The notes under the pieces: model-generated
What the model saw: the letters and a program-made list of their open reading frames with translations, nothing else
What the model was told of the DNA's origin: nothing
Database searches by the model: none
DNA from: Cyclobacteriaceae bacterium
GTDB lineage: Bacteria; Bacteroidota; Bacteroidia; Cytophagales; Cyclobacteriaceae
NCBI GenBank assembly: GCA_019638285.1
Contig: JAHBUB010000002.1
Location: forward strand, 1 to 64,000
Direction: 5' to 3'
DNA: 64,000 bases
Position numbers and translations under genes: made by a program
In this document: in pieces, positions 41,948 through 50,888 of the stretch
How the letters are laid out: the number at the start of each line of letters is the position of its first letter
Position numbering within the stretch: the first letter of the stretch is position 1

Positions 41948-43045
41948 TTAAGGTTTAGCACCTAAAAATTGTTTTACAATTTGATCACCCACATTGCCGT
42001 ATTTTGTGTCTGAAGAATTGGAAAGCAACACCAGAACCATTTTTTCAGTGGGATAAACCCTAAAAGCAGTGATTCCTCCCACTGACCCACCCGTATGCCC
42101 AAATCCTTGAAACCCATCATGATGATAAGTTCTCCATCCTATTCCATAGGAGGTACTGTCTCCATTGGCCAACACTTGAGAGGTGGTAAAAGCATTGAGT
42201 GTAGTTGCAGAAAGAAACCCCGAAGTCATATGGGCCTCCCCAAACTTTATCAAATCTGTAGTGGTAGAAAGAAATCCTCCACCGGCCCACTTATAGCTGT
42301 TGTCCACTGCAGGGGCATTGATCACATTATAAGCACTATCCAATGCATAAAAGGAAGTACGATGTACAATGATGCTGTCATAGAAGTCGGGGCAAGTGTT
42401 ATTCATGCCGAGTGCAGAAAACACCTCTCTTTGTATGAAGGGCAGAAATGCTTCCCCACTCGCTTTTTCGATCACAGCACTTAACAAATTAAATCCATAA
42501 CTAGAGTAACTGTAATTGGTGCCAGGCTCAAAGAGTAAGGAATCATCCTTAAAAATGGATAAGCTTGAGGTAACCGAATTAAATCGCGCATTCATTAAAA
42601 ATTCATTACCACGATAATGACGAATGCCTGCAATATGTCCGCCAATCTGTTTTAAGGTAATCGGATATTTCTTATGCGGAAAGTCAGGGAGGTAAGAATA
42701 CAAAGATTCGTTAAGATCAATCTTTCCGGCATCTATCAGTTTGCCCAAAGCAGCTGAGGTGAGTGGCTTAGACACACTCCCAATTCTAAAGCGAGTTACA
42801 CCTGGTATCACTTTCACTTCATTTTCAAGATCGGCAAACCCAAAACCTTTGGACCAAACGATTTTTCCGTCAATGGCTACAGCGGCATCTATGCCGGGTA
42901 TATTTTGTGCCACCCGAATAGAATCAAGCAGTCGTTCACTGTTTTTGATGGCTGCTGAATAATTTGAATCAGCATCTCGTATGTTGCAGCTGAAACAATA
43001 TGTCAACAACACGGTAATATAAAGGGAGGTGGTAGATAGCTTCAT
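41948..43045 (-). CDS. Beta-lactamase class C-like serine hydrolase
   Basis: 365 aa exported protein; the N-terminal hydrophobic stretch ends in YCFSC, a marginal lipobox. The SxxK motif is in RIGSVSKPLTSAA, the second motif is YSS (in TNYSYSSYGFNLLSA) instead of the usual YxN, and the third is GHTGGSVGG. It belongs to the penicillin-binding protein/esterase group; the substitution in motif two is shared with many eukaryotic LACTB-like and bacterial peptidase members, so a peptidase or esterase is more likely than antibiotic hydrolysis. Confidence 0.9.
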   Translation of the reverse strand: MKLSTTSLYITVLLTYCFSCNIRDADSNYSAAIKNSERLLDSIRVAQNIPGIDAAVAIDGKIVWSKGFGFADLENEVKVIPGVTRFRIGSVSKPLTSAALGKLIDAGKIDLNESLYSYLPDFPHKKYPITLKQIGGHIAGIRHYRGNEFLMNARFNSVTSSLSIFKDDSLLFEPGTNYSYSSYGFNLLSAVIEKASGEAFLPFIQREVFSALGMNNTCPDFYDSIIVHRTSFYALDSAYNVINAPAVDNSYKWAGGGFLSTTTDLIKFGEAHMTSGFLSATTLNAFTTSQVLANGDSTSYGIGWRTYHHDGFQGFGHTGGSVGGITAFRVYPTEKMVLVLLSNSSDTKYGNVGDQIVKQFLGAKP

Positions 43046-43090
43046 ATCGGAAACTACTCAATTTCTGCAAAAGATATTATCTTGCTTTAG

Positions 43091-43564
43091 ATGGAATTGG
43101 TTTGGATCGTGATTGGTAGCATTCTTATGCTGGCCGGAATAGCTGGGTGTTTACTTCCATTTTTACCAGGCCCTCCATTGAGCTTTCTCGGTTTATTGCT
43201 CTTGCAACTAAGGGAGACAGCCCCCTTTACAACTCAGTTTCTCATCGTATGGGCTTTTATAGTAATCCTTATAACAGCGTTGGACTATCTCGTCCCGATA
43301 TTTGGTACCAAACGGTTTGGGGGAACCAAGTATGGTTTATGGGGCTGTACCCTAGGACTTATTGCAGGCTTTTGGTTTGGACCAGTAGGTATAATTGCAG
43401 GGCCTTTTCTAGGTGCTTTAATAGGCGAATGGCTGGGTAGCAGAAATTCTGATCAGGCTTTCAAAGCAGCCATTGGTTCTTTTGTCGGGTTCCTCGTAGG
43501 CACAGTGCTAAAACTTATAGTCAGTGGGGTAATGACCTACTATTTTATTGCAAGTCTTATTTAA
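43091..43564 (+). CDS. DUF456 domain-containing membrane protein
   Basis: 157 aa, four to five predicted helices rich in Gly. The start MELVWIVIGSILMLAGIAGC, LPFLPGPPLSFLGLLLLQL, and the glycine motif GTKRFGGTKYGLWGCTLG are typical of the family. Function unknown. Ends with a 4-base overlap with the convergent DUF1330 gene. Confidence 0.92.
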   Translation: MELVWIVIGSILMLAGIAGCLLPFLPGPPLSFLGLLLLQLRETAPFTTQFLIVWAFIVILITALDYLVPIFGTKRFGGTKYGLWGCTLGLIAGFWFGPVGIIAGPFLGALIGEWLGSRNSDQAFKAAIGSFVGFLVGTVLKLIVSGVMTYYFIASLI

Positions 43565-43848
43565 ATACCGTCTGCCACGATCATTTGCGTATTCGATGCT
43601 CTTTGGCGAATGAGTTTTGCAGGTGCATATCCGGGGGAATTCCACCAGGCCTTGGCCTTTTCCATCGAAGGAAACTCTAGAATTACTAATCGGCTGGGCT
43701 TCCAAGTGCCCTCCAAATTTTCAACGGCACCTCCGCGGGTAAGAAACTTTCCATCGTATGGAACAAGGCTTCCAGGGGTGTGTTTTTTATACTCTTCGTA
43801 TTGTTTCGGATCAGTGATTTCAATGTCTACGATGATATATGCTGGCAT
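43561..43848 (-). CDS. DUF1330 domain-containing protein
   Basis: 95 aa small ferredoxin-like fold (dimeric alpha/beta barrel family). The start MPAYIIVDIEITDPKQYEEY and the core RLVILEFPSMEKAKAWWNS are textbook for the family. Function is not established. It is 38 bases downstream of uvrA in the same direction. Confidence 0.94.
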   Translation of the reverse strand: MPAYIIVDIEITDPKQYEEYKKHTPGSLVPYDGKFLTRGGAVENLEGTWKPSRLVILEFPSMEKAKAWWNSPGYAPAKLIRQRASNTQMIVADGI

Positions 43849-43886
43849 GACTTTTTATTTTATAATTAGTAAGAAATATTTAAGAT

Positions 43887-46709
43887 CTAAAGTTTTCCTT
43901 TTAGAAAACCAGCGGTATAACCCTTTGCTTTTTTTACCATGTCTTCTGGGGTGCCGGCAAAAAGCAAATGACCTCCGTTTTTTTCACCCCCTTCGGGGCC
44001 TAAATCAATAATCCAATCGGCACACTTGATTATCTCCAGGTTGTGTTCAATGATGATGACAGTATGCCCTTCATCTACCAAAGCGTTAATGGCTTTTAGA
44101 AGCTTACTGATGTCATGGAAGTGTAGACCGGTGGTGGGCTCGTCAAAGATGAAGAGTATATGATCCTTACTGTCTGTACTTTTCTTTCCCAGAAAGGAGG
44201 CAAGTTTGACCCGCTGTGCCTCTCCACCACTCAATGAGTTGGAGCTCTGTCCTAGCTTTACATAACCCAACCCCACTTCGTACAACGGCAGAATTTTATC
44301 GTACACGGCTTTCTTGTCTTTGAAAAAAACCATTGCATCCTCTACCGTCATGTCGAGGATATCAGCAATATTCTTGCCCTCGTACTCTACTTCAAGTACT
44401 TCCTGCTTAAATCGTTTTCCATGGCAACTTTCGCATTTAAGAAAGATGTCGGCCATGAATTGCATCTCTACTTTTGTTTCTCCTTCTCCAGAACAGGTTT
44501 CGCAGCGACCACCCTCTACGTTGAAAGAATAATGAGAGGGTTTGTACCCACGCTGCTTGCTCAAAGGCTGATCAGCATAAAGTTGACGAATGGCATCGTA
44601 TGCTTTTACATAACTGATAGGATTTGAGCGTGACGACTTTCCTATCGGATTCTGATCCACAAACTCCACCTGAGAAATTCTGGCAATATCTCCTTCTAGT
44701 TTGTCATACTTGCCTGGGCTGTCGGCCACAGATCCATTTACCCGACCAATGGCAGGGTATAAAATTTTCTTTATCAGTGTAGATTTTCCACTTCCGCTTA
44801 CACCTGTTACTACCGTTAGCACACCCAACGGAAATTCTACCCTTAGATTTTTTAGATTGTTCTCTCTTGCACCAGACACAACAATGGAATCCTTCCATGT
44901 GCGTCTCCTGGCAGGAACTTTGATCTCTTCTTTTTTGCTCAGGTAATCGGTGGTGTGCGACTTAACCTTACCATTAAGATCATTGAGCGATCCTTGGTAA
45001 ACCAATTCACCACCGTGCGCACCTGCGTCTGGACCAATGTCTATGATTTGATCAGCCGCTCTCATAATTTCTTCTTCGTGCTCCACTACAATCACCGTGT
45101 TGCCCAAATCGCGCAATGATTTCAAAACCTCAATCATGCGCGCGGTATCTCTAGGATGTAAACCTATGCTTGGCTCATCCATAATATACATGGAACCCAC
45201 CAATGCACTGCCTAACGCAGTAGCCAGCTTGATGCGCTGAAATTCCCCCCCTGAAAGTGTGGAGGTAAGTCGGTTGAGAGTGAGATAGCCCAATCCCACC
45301 CTTACCATGTAGTCAGCGCGAGAGTGGATTTCTTTTAGAATTCGATCTGAAACCTTCTTGTCATAGGCGGTTAACTCAATCTGATCGAAGAATACGACCA
45401 ATTCTTCCAGTGGCATAAGTACCAGATCTGTTATTGAAGTGCCGTTAATTTTTACATAGGCAGCATCCTTTCTTAGCCTTGTTCCACGGCAATCGGGGCA
45501 GGTAGTGCGACCGCGATATCGAGATAGCATCACGCGATACTGAATCTTATGCATTTTCGAAGCCAGGTACTTGAAGAATTGATCAATGCCATCGAAGTAT
45601 TCGTTACCCTTCCAAAGCAATTCACGCTCTTCTTGACTTAAGTCTGAATAGCTACGATGAATGGGAAAATCAAATTTAATCCCATTTATGAGTAGCGGTT
45701 TTTGCCATTTACTCATTGCAGGGCTTCTCCATGGAGCCACTGCGCCCTCGAAGACAGATAGGCTTTTATCGGGGATCACAAGGTCTTCGTCTATGCCCAA
45801 CACTTTTCCAAACCCTTCACAGGTGCGGCAAGCCCCATAGGGATTATTAAAGCTGAAAAGATTAGGAGAAGGCTCGGTAAACGATATGCCATCCAATTCA
45901 AACCGGTCAGAGAAATGGAGTGTGTCTGCGTCCTCAGCATACACTGCGCAATCACCCTGTCCCTCAAAGAAGGCAGTTTGCACAGAATCAGAAAGTCTAT
46001 AAGTTAAATCTTCATCTTTCTCTTTCGTAACGGCTCGGTCAATCAGGATTTCAAACAGCGAGGTTTTTTTTGGCTTCTTTTTAGAAGCAAGAAGTTCTTC
46101 TATAAACTGGCCCTCTCCATCTACCAAGACACGCGTAAAGCCCTTACTTAGTAAAAGGTTGAGTTCGTCAGTCAATTTTCTTCCCCGCGCAATTTTTAGT
46201 GGGCAGGTAATCATGATTTTAGTGCCGTCTTTTAGCTTGTGAATGACATCAATTACCGATGTCACCGTATCTCTTGTCACCGGCTTGCCACTTACAGGCG
46301 AATAGGTCTTTCCTATCCTGGCGAAAAGTAGTTTGAGGTAGTCATAAATTTCCGTGGTTGTACCCACCGTAGATCTTGGGTTTCGGGTATTTACCTTCTG
46401 CTCAATGGCAATGGCAGGAGATACACCTCTGATGTAGTCCACATCCGGCTTCTCCATTCTGCCCAAAAACTGCCTGGCATAAGAGCTCAGGCTTTCTACA
46501 TACATACGCTGGCCTTCTGCAAATAGCGTGTCGAAAGCCAAAGAAGATTTGCCAGAACCGGAAAGCCCGGTAATAACGACCAGTTTGTTCCGAGGAATGG
46601 CTACACTGAGGTTTTTCAGGTTGTTAACCCGCGCTCGCTTGATAATAATGTACTCCCTTGGGTCTAATTGATCGAGTTGGGATTCAGAAAATGGAGCAGC
46701 TTGGGTCAT
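43887..46709 (-). CDS. uvrA: Excinuclease ABC subunit A
   Basis: 940 aa damage-recognition ATPase of nucleotide excision repair. Two ABC modules: Walker [10 protein letters not shown] (about 48) and GVSGSGKST, signatures [13 protein letters not shown] and [13 protein letters not shown], and Walker B in [13 protein letters not shown]. The zinc modules have [24 protein letters not shown] and CESCHGKR. A promoter -7 box lies 7 bases upstream of its ATG. Mfd, which recruits UvrA, is also in this window but 37 kb away. Confidence 0.98.
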   Translation of the reverse strand: MTQAAPFSESQLDQLDPREYIIIKRARVNNLKNLSVAIPRNKLVVITGLSGSGKSSLAFDTLFAEGQRMYVESLSSYARQFLGRMEKPDVDYIRGVSPAIAIEQKVNTRNPRSTVGTTTEIYDYLKLLFARIGKTYSPVSGKPVTRDTVTSVIDVIHKLKDGTKIMITCPLKIARGRKLTDELNLLLSKGFTRVLVDGEGQFIEELLASKKKPKKTSLFEILIDRAVTKEKDEDLTYRLSDSVQTAFFEGQGDCAVYAEDADTLHFSDRFELDGISFTEPSPNLFSFNNPYGACRTCEGFGKVLGIDEDLVIPDKSLSVFEGAVAPWRSPAMSKWQKPLLINGIKFDFPIHRSYSDLSQEERELLWKGNEYFDGIDQFFKYLASKMHKIQYRVMLSRYRGRTTCPDCRGTRLRKDAAYVKINGTSITDLVLMPLEELVVFFDQIELTAYDKKVSDRILKEIHSRADYMVRVGLGYLTLNRLTSTLSGGEFQRIKLATALGSALVGSMYIMDEPSIGLHPRDTARMIEVLKSLRDLGNTVIVVEHEEEIMRAADQIIDIGPDAGAHGGELVYQGSLNDLNGKVKSHTTDYLSKKEEIKVPARRRTWKDSIVVSGARENNLKNLRVEFPLGVLTVVTGVSGSGKSTLIKKILYPAIGRVNGSVADSPGKYDKLEGDIARISQVEFVDQNPIGKSSRSNPISYVKAYDAIRQLYADQPLSKQRGYKPSHYSFNVEGGRCETCSGEGETKVEMQFMADIFLKCESCHGKRFKQEVLEVEYEGKNIADILDMTVEDAMVFFKDKKAVYDKILPLYEVGLGYVKLGQSSNSLSGGEAQRVKLASFLGKKSTDSKDHILFIFDEPTTGLHFHDISKLLKAINALVDEGHTVIIIEHNLEIIKCADWIIDLGPEGGEKNGGHLLFAGTPEDMVKKAKGYTAGFLKGKL

Positions 46710-46716
46710 GGGCCTG

Positions 46717-46724
46717 CAAAAATA
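46717..46724 (-). promoter_or_regulatory. Promoter -7 box next to the uvrA start
   Basis: TATTTTTG on the minus strand matches TAnnTTTG and ends 7 bases before the uvrA ATG, predicting a very short leader. No well-placed TTG is visible at -33. Confidence 0.45.
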
Positions 46725-46756
46725 AAGAATTACTAGGCAATGAGGGCTCTAAAAAA

Positions 46757-46791
46757 TTAGCACCATTCTACAGAAATAAGAATGGTGCTAA
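46757..46791 (-). terminator. Intrinsic terminator after the acidic small protein gene
   Basis: Perfect 13-bp stem TTAGCACCATTCT / AGAATGGTGCTAA with a 9-base loop; on the minus strand it is followed by a run of six T. It lies 21 bases past the stop at 46813 and separates that gene from uvrA. Confidence 0.85.
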
Positions 46792-46812
46792 TAAATTTTA
46801 ATCAGGCAGAGG

Positions 46813-47166
46813 CTAGTTATCAAAATCCGGCTCGTAGCTGGGGTCTTTGGCACCATCCTCGTCATCGAAGTCCCCTCCTTTGCTGCTATAGCCATCTGCA
46901 TCAAAACCCTCATCATCATCCTCATCTTCACGCTCACCTGAATCTACATCATAGCCGCCAGCACTGTTTTTTGTTGCAGGCACCTTTACCAAATAGATGG
47001 AATCAGCTGTCTCAAGTGGAAAAACGAAAATAGGCTCCTTCTTGGCAGTCATGATTCTGGAGATGCTGCTCTCAAAGCCATTGGGATGCTGTTTTTTGAT
47101 TAGATCTTTCAGTTCCTCAGTGAGGGTCTCTAAACTTTTAATTACGCGTTTTTTACTATCAGCCAT
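46813..47166 (-). CDS. Small hypothetical protein with strongly acidic tail
   Basis: 117 aa. The N-terminal 70 residues form a helical then beta-like domain (KKRVIKSLETLTEELKDLIKK, EPIFVFPLETADSIYLVKV). The last 45 residues are dominated by Asp, Glu and Gly (EREDEDDDEGFDADGY), like the disordered tails of nucleic-acid or ribosome-associated proteins. I chose the ATG at 47166 because the upstream extension has a different, Cys/Phe-rich composition. Function unknown. Divergent from the sigma factor gene. Confidence 0.75.
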   Translation of the reverse strand: MADSKKRVIKSLETLTEELKDLIKKQHPNGFESSISRIMTAKKEPIFVFPLETADSIYLVKVPATKNSAGGYDVDSGEREDEDDDEGFDADGYSSKGGDFDDEDGAKDPSYEPDFDN

Positions 47167-47242
47167 GTCGTTATATATATCACAAAAATCGGCCTCAAAT
47201 AGCATAAGAATTTCTATAACAGACAATATTTTCTTGATTTTT

Positions 47243-47273
47243 TTTGCAGCCCCGTATAATCTTTCTACCTTTT
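47243..47273 (+). promoter_or_regulatory. Candidate promoter for the sigma factor operon
   Basis: TTTG at 47243-47246, 19 bases, then TACCTTTT at 47266-47273 (7 of 8 matches to TAnnTTTG). The start codon is 73 bases further on. Confidence 0.45.
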
Positions 47274-47346
47274 CATTTCAAAAATTAATAAACCTAACCC
47301 ATACACTATCGAGCGAGACCTCTACGTTACCTAAAAGTGAGACAGA

Positions 47347-48000
47347 ATGATAGACAGAAGAGTGAGCGACCAGCAGTTGGTTACGCTTTATCAAAACGGT
47401 AATGAAGATGCGTTCGAAATGCTGCTTCTAAGACACAAATCGCGTATTTACACCTCCATTTACTTAATTGTAAAGGATCGATACGTAGCTGAAGACCTAC
47501 TTCAGGAGACCTTCATCAAAGCCATTAACACCATTAAGGGTGGTAGGTATAATGAAGAAGGCAAATTTTTGCCATGGATTAGCAGAATTGCCCATAACCT
47601 AGGCATCGATCATTTTAGAAAGAACAAGAGACACCCTGAAATTGTACTGGAAGAGGGAAGTCGATTGTTCGACACTATGGAATTCTCTGAAGAGTCCTTC
47701 GAGTCGGTTCAACTGTTGAAAGACAACAAAACCCGGCTGAGAAATTTTATCAAAGAGCTCCCGGTAGAACAAAAACAGGTGCTGATTATGAGGCACTATC
47801 TACAGATGAGTTTTCAGGAAATTGCAGAGCGTACTGGTGTTAGTATCAACACTGCACTAGGGCGTATGCGCTATGCCCTTATCAATCTGAGAAAGAAAAT
47901 GACTAAAAATAATATTGCCTATGACCCAAACCTTTACCCAAGACGATCTGATCAGGTATATATACCACGAGACTACGGAGAGGCAGACCCGGGAGATTGA
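47347..48000 (+). CDS. ECF-type RNA polymerase sigma factor
   Basis: 217 aa. Region 2 contains DAFEMLLLRHKSRIYTSIYL, YVAEDLLQETFIKAI and WISRIAHNLGIDHFRKNKR; region 4 contains LPVEQKQVLIMRHYLQMSFQ and the helix-turn-helix EIAERTGVSINTALGRMRYAL. A C-terminal extension of about 35 residues after region 4 ends in DYGEADPGD. Several Cytophagales sigma factors have this build. The last 80 bases overlap a small downstream gene in another frame, which may be its partner. Confidence 0.94.
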   Translation: MIDRRVSDQQLVTLYQNGNEDAFEMLLLRHKSRIYTSIYLIVKDRYVAEDLLQETFIKAINTIKGGRYNEEGKFLPWISRIAHNLGIDHFRKNKRHPEIVLEEGSRLFDTMEFSEESFESVQLLKDNKTRLRNFIKELPVEQKQVLIMRHYLQMSFQEIAERTGVSINTALGRMRYALINLRKKMTKNNIAYDPNLYPRRSDQVYIPRDYGEADPGD

Positions 48001-48151
48001 TAGCGCTTTGATTTGCGACTCTGAATTGCAAGAGCAATACAAGGAGCTTGTGGCAATGAAAGCGCAATTGGATGTAATCCGAATGGAGCCCTCTGAGGGT
48101 TGTATCAATGGAATACTCAATTATGCCAGGGGGCTTCAAGAGAGACACTAA
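47921..48151 (+). CDS. Small protein overlapping the sigma factor gene, possible anti-sigma-like partner
   Basis: 76 aa starting MTQTFTQDDLIRYIYHETT at an ATG 80 bases inside the sigma factor gene. It is helical and charged (RQTREIDSALICDSELQEQY), resembling the N-terminal cytoplasmic part of anti-sigma or zf-HC2-type proteins, but it lacks the HxxxCxxC zinc motif and any membrane helix. Its position directly after an ECF sigma factor and a shared terminator suggest a regulator of that sigma factor; this is inference. Confidence 0.7.
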   Translation: MTQTFTQDDLIRYIYHETTERQTREIDSALICDSELQEQYKELVAMKAQLDVIRMEPSEGCINGILNYARGLQERH

Positions 48152-48201
48152 GTCCTTTTCATTGTAAGAAATCAGATTATTTCTGAATAATAATAATATG
48201 C

Positions 48202-48245
48202 AAGGATGGCTATTCCGCATGTAGAATTAGACCGTCCTTTTTTAT
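48202..48245 (+). terminator. Intrinsic terminator of the sigma factor operon
   Basis: Outer stem AAGGATGG / CCGTCCTT (one G-T pair) with an inner CTATTC / GAATTAG extension, followed by TTTTATTT. It lies 50 bases past the small gene's stop. Confidence 0.8.
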
Positions 48246-48367
48246 TTCAGCGTTTTTACTGCAAAGGGTATGTTGTGAACCCTGTGTTACTTTTTGGTGA
48301 AGATGAAAAGAACATGAATTCAGCTTAAAATTTGCCATCAGCCTCACCTCAAAGTCACCAATTGCGC

Positions 48368-48375
48368 TTTCTTTG
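48368..48375 (+). promoter_or_regulatory. Near-consensus -7 box next to the glycosyltransferase start
   Basis: TTTCTTTG (7 of 8 to TAnnTTTG) ends 5 bases before the GTG start at 48381, predicting a leaderless or near-leaderless message. Confidence 0.35.
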
Positions 48376-48380
48376 CAATC

Positions 48381-49565
48381 GTGAAGATTTTAATGATTCA
48401 TCAACACTTTAAAACACCGCAAAGTGGAGGCGCTGTTCGGTCTTATTACCTGGCAAAGGCGCTTGTGGGTAGCGGAATGGAGGTAGTGGTAATAACTGGC
48501 CACGATCAGCCTTACAAAAAGGAAGATGTAGATGGAATAGAGGTTCATTTTCTAAAAGTACCCTACAACAATGACTTTGGTTTTTTTAAAAGAAGCGTCT
48601 CTTTCTTAAGATTTGTAATCAAGTCGGTGAAGAAAGCGGGTGAATTCAGGGATGCAAAACTGTGCTATGCCATCTCTGTGCCGTTAACAGTAGGCCTGTC
48701 AGCGAGATGGATAAAGAGGCAATACAAAATTCCCTACATGTTTGAAGTAGGTGACCTGTGGCCAGATGCTCCGGTGCAAATGGGGTTTGTAAGAAACCAT
48801 TTTCTTAAAAAGCTTCTCTATAAGCTAGAGATTAATTTCTACCGGGAGGCAAAATCTATTGTTGCACTTTCGCCTGCAATTCAATTCGCTATCGAAAACA
48901 AAATATCAGGCAAAAAAGTGGATTTAGTACCAAACATGGGCGACACTGATTTTTTTATAAAAACGACCCGGGATCCCCTATTGGAAGAAAAATATAAAGT
49001 GAAAGGAAAATTCGTAGTCTCCTACATTGGAGCAATCGGAGTGGCTAACGGATTGGACTATGTAATAGCATGTGCACAGGCTTCACGCAAAGCCGGATTG
49101 CCTATTCAGTTTATAATTTGTGGGGAAGGAGCGTTAAAGAAAAAATTATTGGAAGAAGTAAAGCGGCAAGAACTTGAAAACTTATCCATATTGGATTTTA
49201 CCAATCGTGATGGTGTCAGAGAAGTATTGAATGTTACAGATGCCGCACTAATAAGCTACAAGCCTGTTCCTATTCTTGAAACCGGCTCACCCAACAAATT
49301 CTTTGATGCGCTTGCAGCGGGAAAATTGATTATAGCCAATTTCGGAGGATGGATTAAGGATGAGATAGAAGAAAGTAATTGTGGATTCTATGCAGACCCT
49401 CACCAGCCGGCTGACTTGATAAAAAAGATAAAACCGTTTATAGAGGATCGGTTGCTGCTGGAAAATTATCAGTTTAATGCCAGGTCCCTGGCAGAGCGAA
49501 AGTATTCCCGCAAGGATTTGTCCGCTAAATTTTCAAAAATAATTGCAGAAGCTATTCAGAATTGA
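48381..49565 (+). CDS. Glycosyltransferase family 4 (WbuB-like)
   Basis: 394 aa GT-B fold enzyme. N-terminal acceptor domain with FKTPQSGGAVRSYYLAKAL; C-terminal nucleotide-sugar domain with VSYIGAIGVANGLDYVI, FIICGEGALKKKL, and the donor-binding ETGSPNKFFDALAAGK. This matches GT4 enzymes of O-antigen and exopolysaccharide synthesis. Start is GTG at 48381. It is not in a polysaccharide cluster, so the product is unknown. Ends 4 bases from the convergent gldB. Confidence 0.93.
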   Translation: MKILMIHQHFKTPQSGGAVRSYYLAKALVGSGMEVVVITGHDQPYKKEDVDGIEVHFLKVPYNNDFGFFKRSVSFLRFVIKSVKKAGEFRDAKLCYAISVPLTVGLSARWIKRQYKIPYMFEVGDLWPDAPVQMGFVRNHFLKKLLYKLEINFYREAKSIVALSPAIQFAIENKISGKKVDLVPNMGDTDFFIKTTRDPLLEEKYKVKGKFVVSYIGAIGVANGLDYVIACAQASRKAGLPIQFIICGEGALKKKLLEEVKRQELENLSILDFTNRDGVREVLNVTDAALISYKPVPILETGSPNKFFDALAAGKLIIANFGGWIKDEIEESNCGFYADPHQPADLIKKIKPFIEDRLLLENYQFNARSLAERKYSRKDLSAKFSKIIAEAIQN

Positions 49566-49569
49566 AAAA

Positions 49570-50571
49570 CTACATCGGCTTGTACCCTGAGGCCTTAAAG
49601 ATCTCTCCAGCGCTAGGGTTCCCCATAAGTTGAGGAAGTGTTATGTTTTTATTTTGATCCATGTACTTCTTTACCACTTCCCACCCTACCCAAGTGGCAA
49701 TTCTGCCAGGGCATTTTTCACCTACTTCTAAAGTTTTTGGTCGCTCGGCTATATATCTTTGCTTGATCAAATGACTGGTGGAGTAAAAAACCTCGTCCTC
49801 AACCAATCGTTTCCAGATTAGATCGCTGTTATCGCGAGAGCCCCGCATTTCTTCTTTTGTATATCCAATGAAAACACTATCGGGGACACAGGGCAACATT
49901 TGTTTTGCAAAATAATAAGTCTTGCCATAGCTGATCATATCGGCCAACACCGTGCGGTCTTCCAAATTGGTTTTGTTGAACTGGTCGTCAATACCATATA
50001 GAAGCATGATGGAGGGGACAATAAAATTTTTCTGATATCTTTTAAGCATATAGTCATACATGTTGGGTTTGTATCGTGCTCCGGGGCCGAGATAATAGTC
50101 TAAACCGATAATAACTAACGAGTCGGATACATAAATGTCGCTTTCTAACCCGGTGATAACTGTTTGCACTTTTGGTGGTTCGAAGTTGGGATAGTAATAA
50201 ATGAGGTTGGCAAATGCTTCATTGAGCTCCCTTTTTAATTCACTTAAGTCGCCAAAAACTCGGTGCGTGTCAATTAGCAATGAGTCAAAGTAAGGATTGT
50301 TGAACCTACTATAGAGCTCATTAATAAAAACAGAATCATCAGGATAGGAAGTCCTGTTAAAGAACACATCACGTAATTCGGTGTTTCTGGAGAAAAAATC
50401 TACCATTTCTTTTTTTGAAGAAAATCGGGTGACAGAATCTTCCAACTGCTCCACTTTTATATTTATGTTTATTCCTGATGTATCAGGAATAAATGCGCAT
50501 TTTTCTTCTGCACTGTTTTTACAGCCAGCTAAAAAGACTCCAATCGCAAGAAATGTTACCAAGATTCGCAT
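49570..50571 (-). CDS. gldB: Gliding motility lipoprotein GldB
   Basis: 333 aa starting MRILVTFLAIGVFLAGCKNS at 50571; the lipobox is FLAGC. The mature part has features of GldB: LREVFF-like ELRDVFFNRTSYPDDSVF, VIIGLDYYLGPGARYKP, and the ending with GRIATWVGWEVVKKYM and LPQLMGNPSAGEIFKASGYKP. It is a peptidase-fold (M1-like remnants, DUF2268-type) outer- or inner-membrane lipoprotein required for gliding in Flavobacterium. It is not next to gldJ. A -7 box lies 4 bases upstream of the ATG. Confidence 0.9.
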   Translation of the reverse strand: MRILVTFLAIGVFLAGCKNSAEEKCAFIPDTSGININIKVEQLEDSVTRFSSKKEMVDFFSRNTELRDVFFNRTSYPDDSVFINELYSRFNNPYFDSLLIDTHRVFGDLSELKRELNEAFANLIYYYPNFEPPKVQTVITGLESDIYVSDSLVIIGLDYYLGPGARYKPNMYDYMLKRYQKNFIVPSIMLLYGIDDQFNKTNLEDRTVLADMISYGKTYYFAKQMLPCVPDSVFIGYTKEEMRGSRDNSDLIWKRLVEDEVFYSTSHLIKQRYIAERPKTLEVGEKCPGRIATWVGWEVVKKYMDQNKNITLPQLMGNPSAGEIFKASGYKPM

Positions 50572-50575
50572 GGCG

Positions 50576-50583
50576 CAAAAGTA
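50576..50583 (-). promoter_or_regulatory. Promoter -7 box next to the gldB start
   Basis: TACTTTTG on the minus strand matches TAnnTTTG exactly and ends 4 bases before the ATG. Confidence 0.45.
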
Positions 50584-50694
50584 AGGGACAAGCTGATTAA
50601 ATCCATCCGTTGAACACAATGGCGACTATATTTTTATTACTGGGCACTAATAAATTATTTCCCATCGATGCTATTGCCTGCCTGTTGGTTTCTG

Positions 50695-50809
50695 CGTCAT
50701 TGGGAGGCCAGGCGATGGTGTGAAGCAATCCCCCCAGAATAAAATCACACCCCTCATGTTGGGAGATTGCTTCGGTCTCCGATAATTATTGGAATTCCTC
50801 GCAAAGACG
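50695..50809. repeat. Palindromic intergenic repeat element (about 115 bp)
   Basis: Left arm: CGTCATTGGGAGG at 50695-50707 and GAAGCAATCCCCCC at 50722-50735. Right arm, inverted: GGGAGATTGCTTC at 50761-50773 and CCTCGCAAAGACG at 50797-50809. The outer words match in 11 of 13 positions as inverted repeats. The words resemble the CGTCATTGCGAGG ... GAAGCAATCTCCC intergenic repeat seen in many bacterial genomes, here degenerate. The 317-base gap between gldB and the dehydrogenase gene holds no gene. Confidence 0.7.
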
Positions 50810-50888
50810 GCACCAGATTGATAACGAAAGATAAAGCAGTTGATTGTATGATGAGATTGCGATACATTAACCGATTAAATACTAAAAA

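Noticed and set aside
41948-43045. Antibiotic-resistance beta-lactamase
   Set aside because: The YxN motif is YSS and the overall sequence fits serine peptidase/esterase relatives; no basis for resistance.
46782-47033. A + strand open frame with His/Pro repeats
   Set aside because: Antisense image of the Asp/Glu-rich tail of the 117-aa protein; no start context and no protein-like composition.
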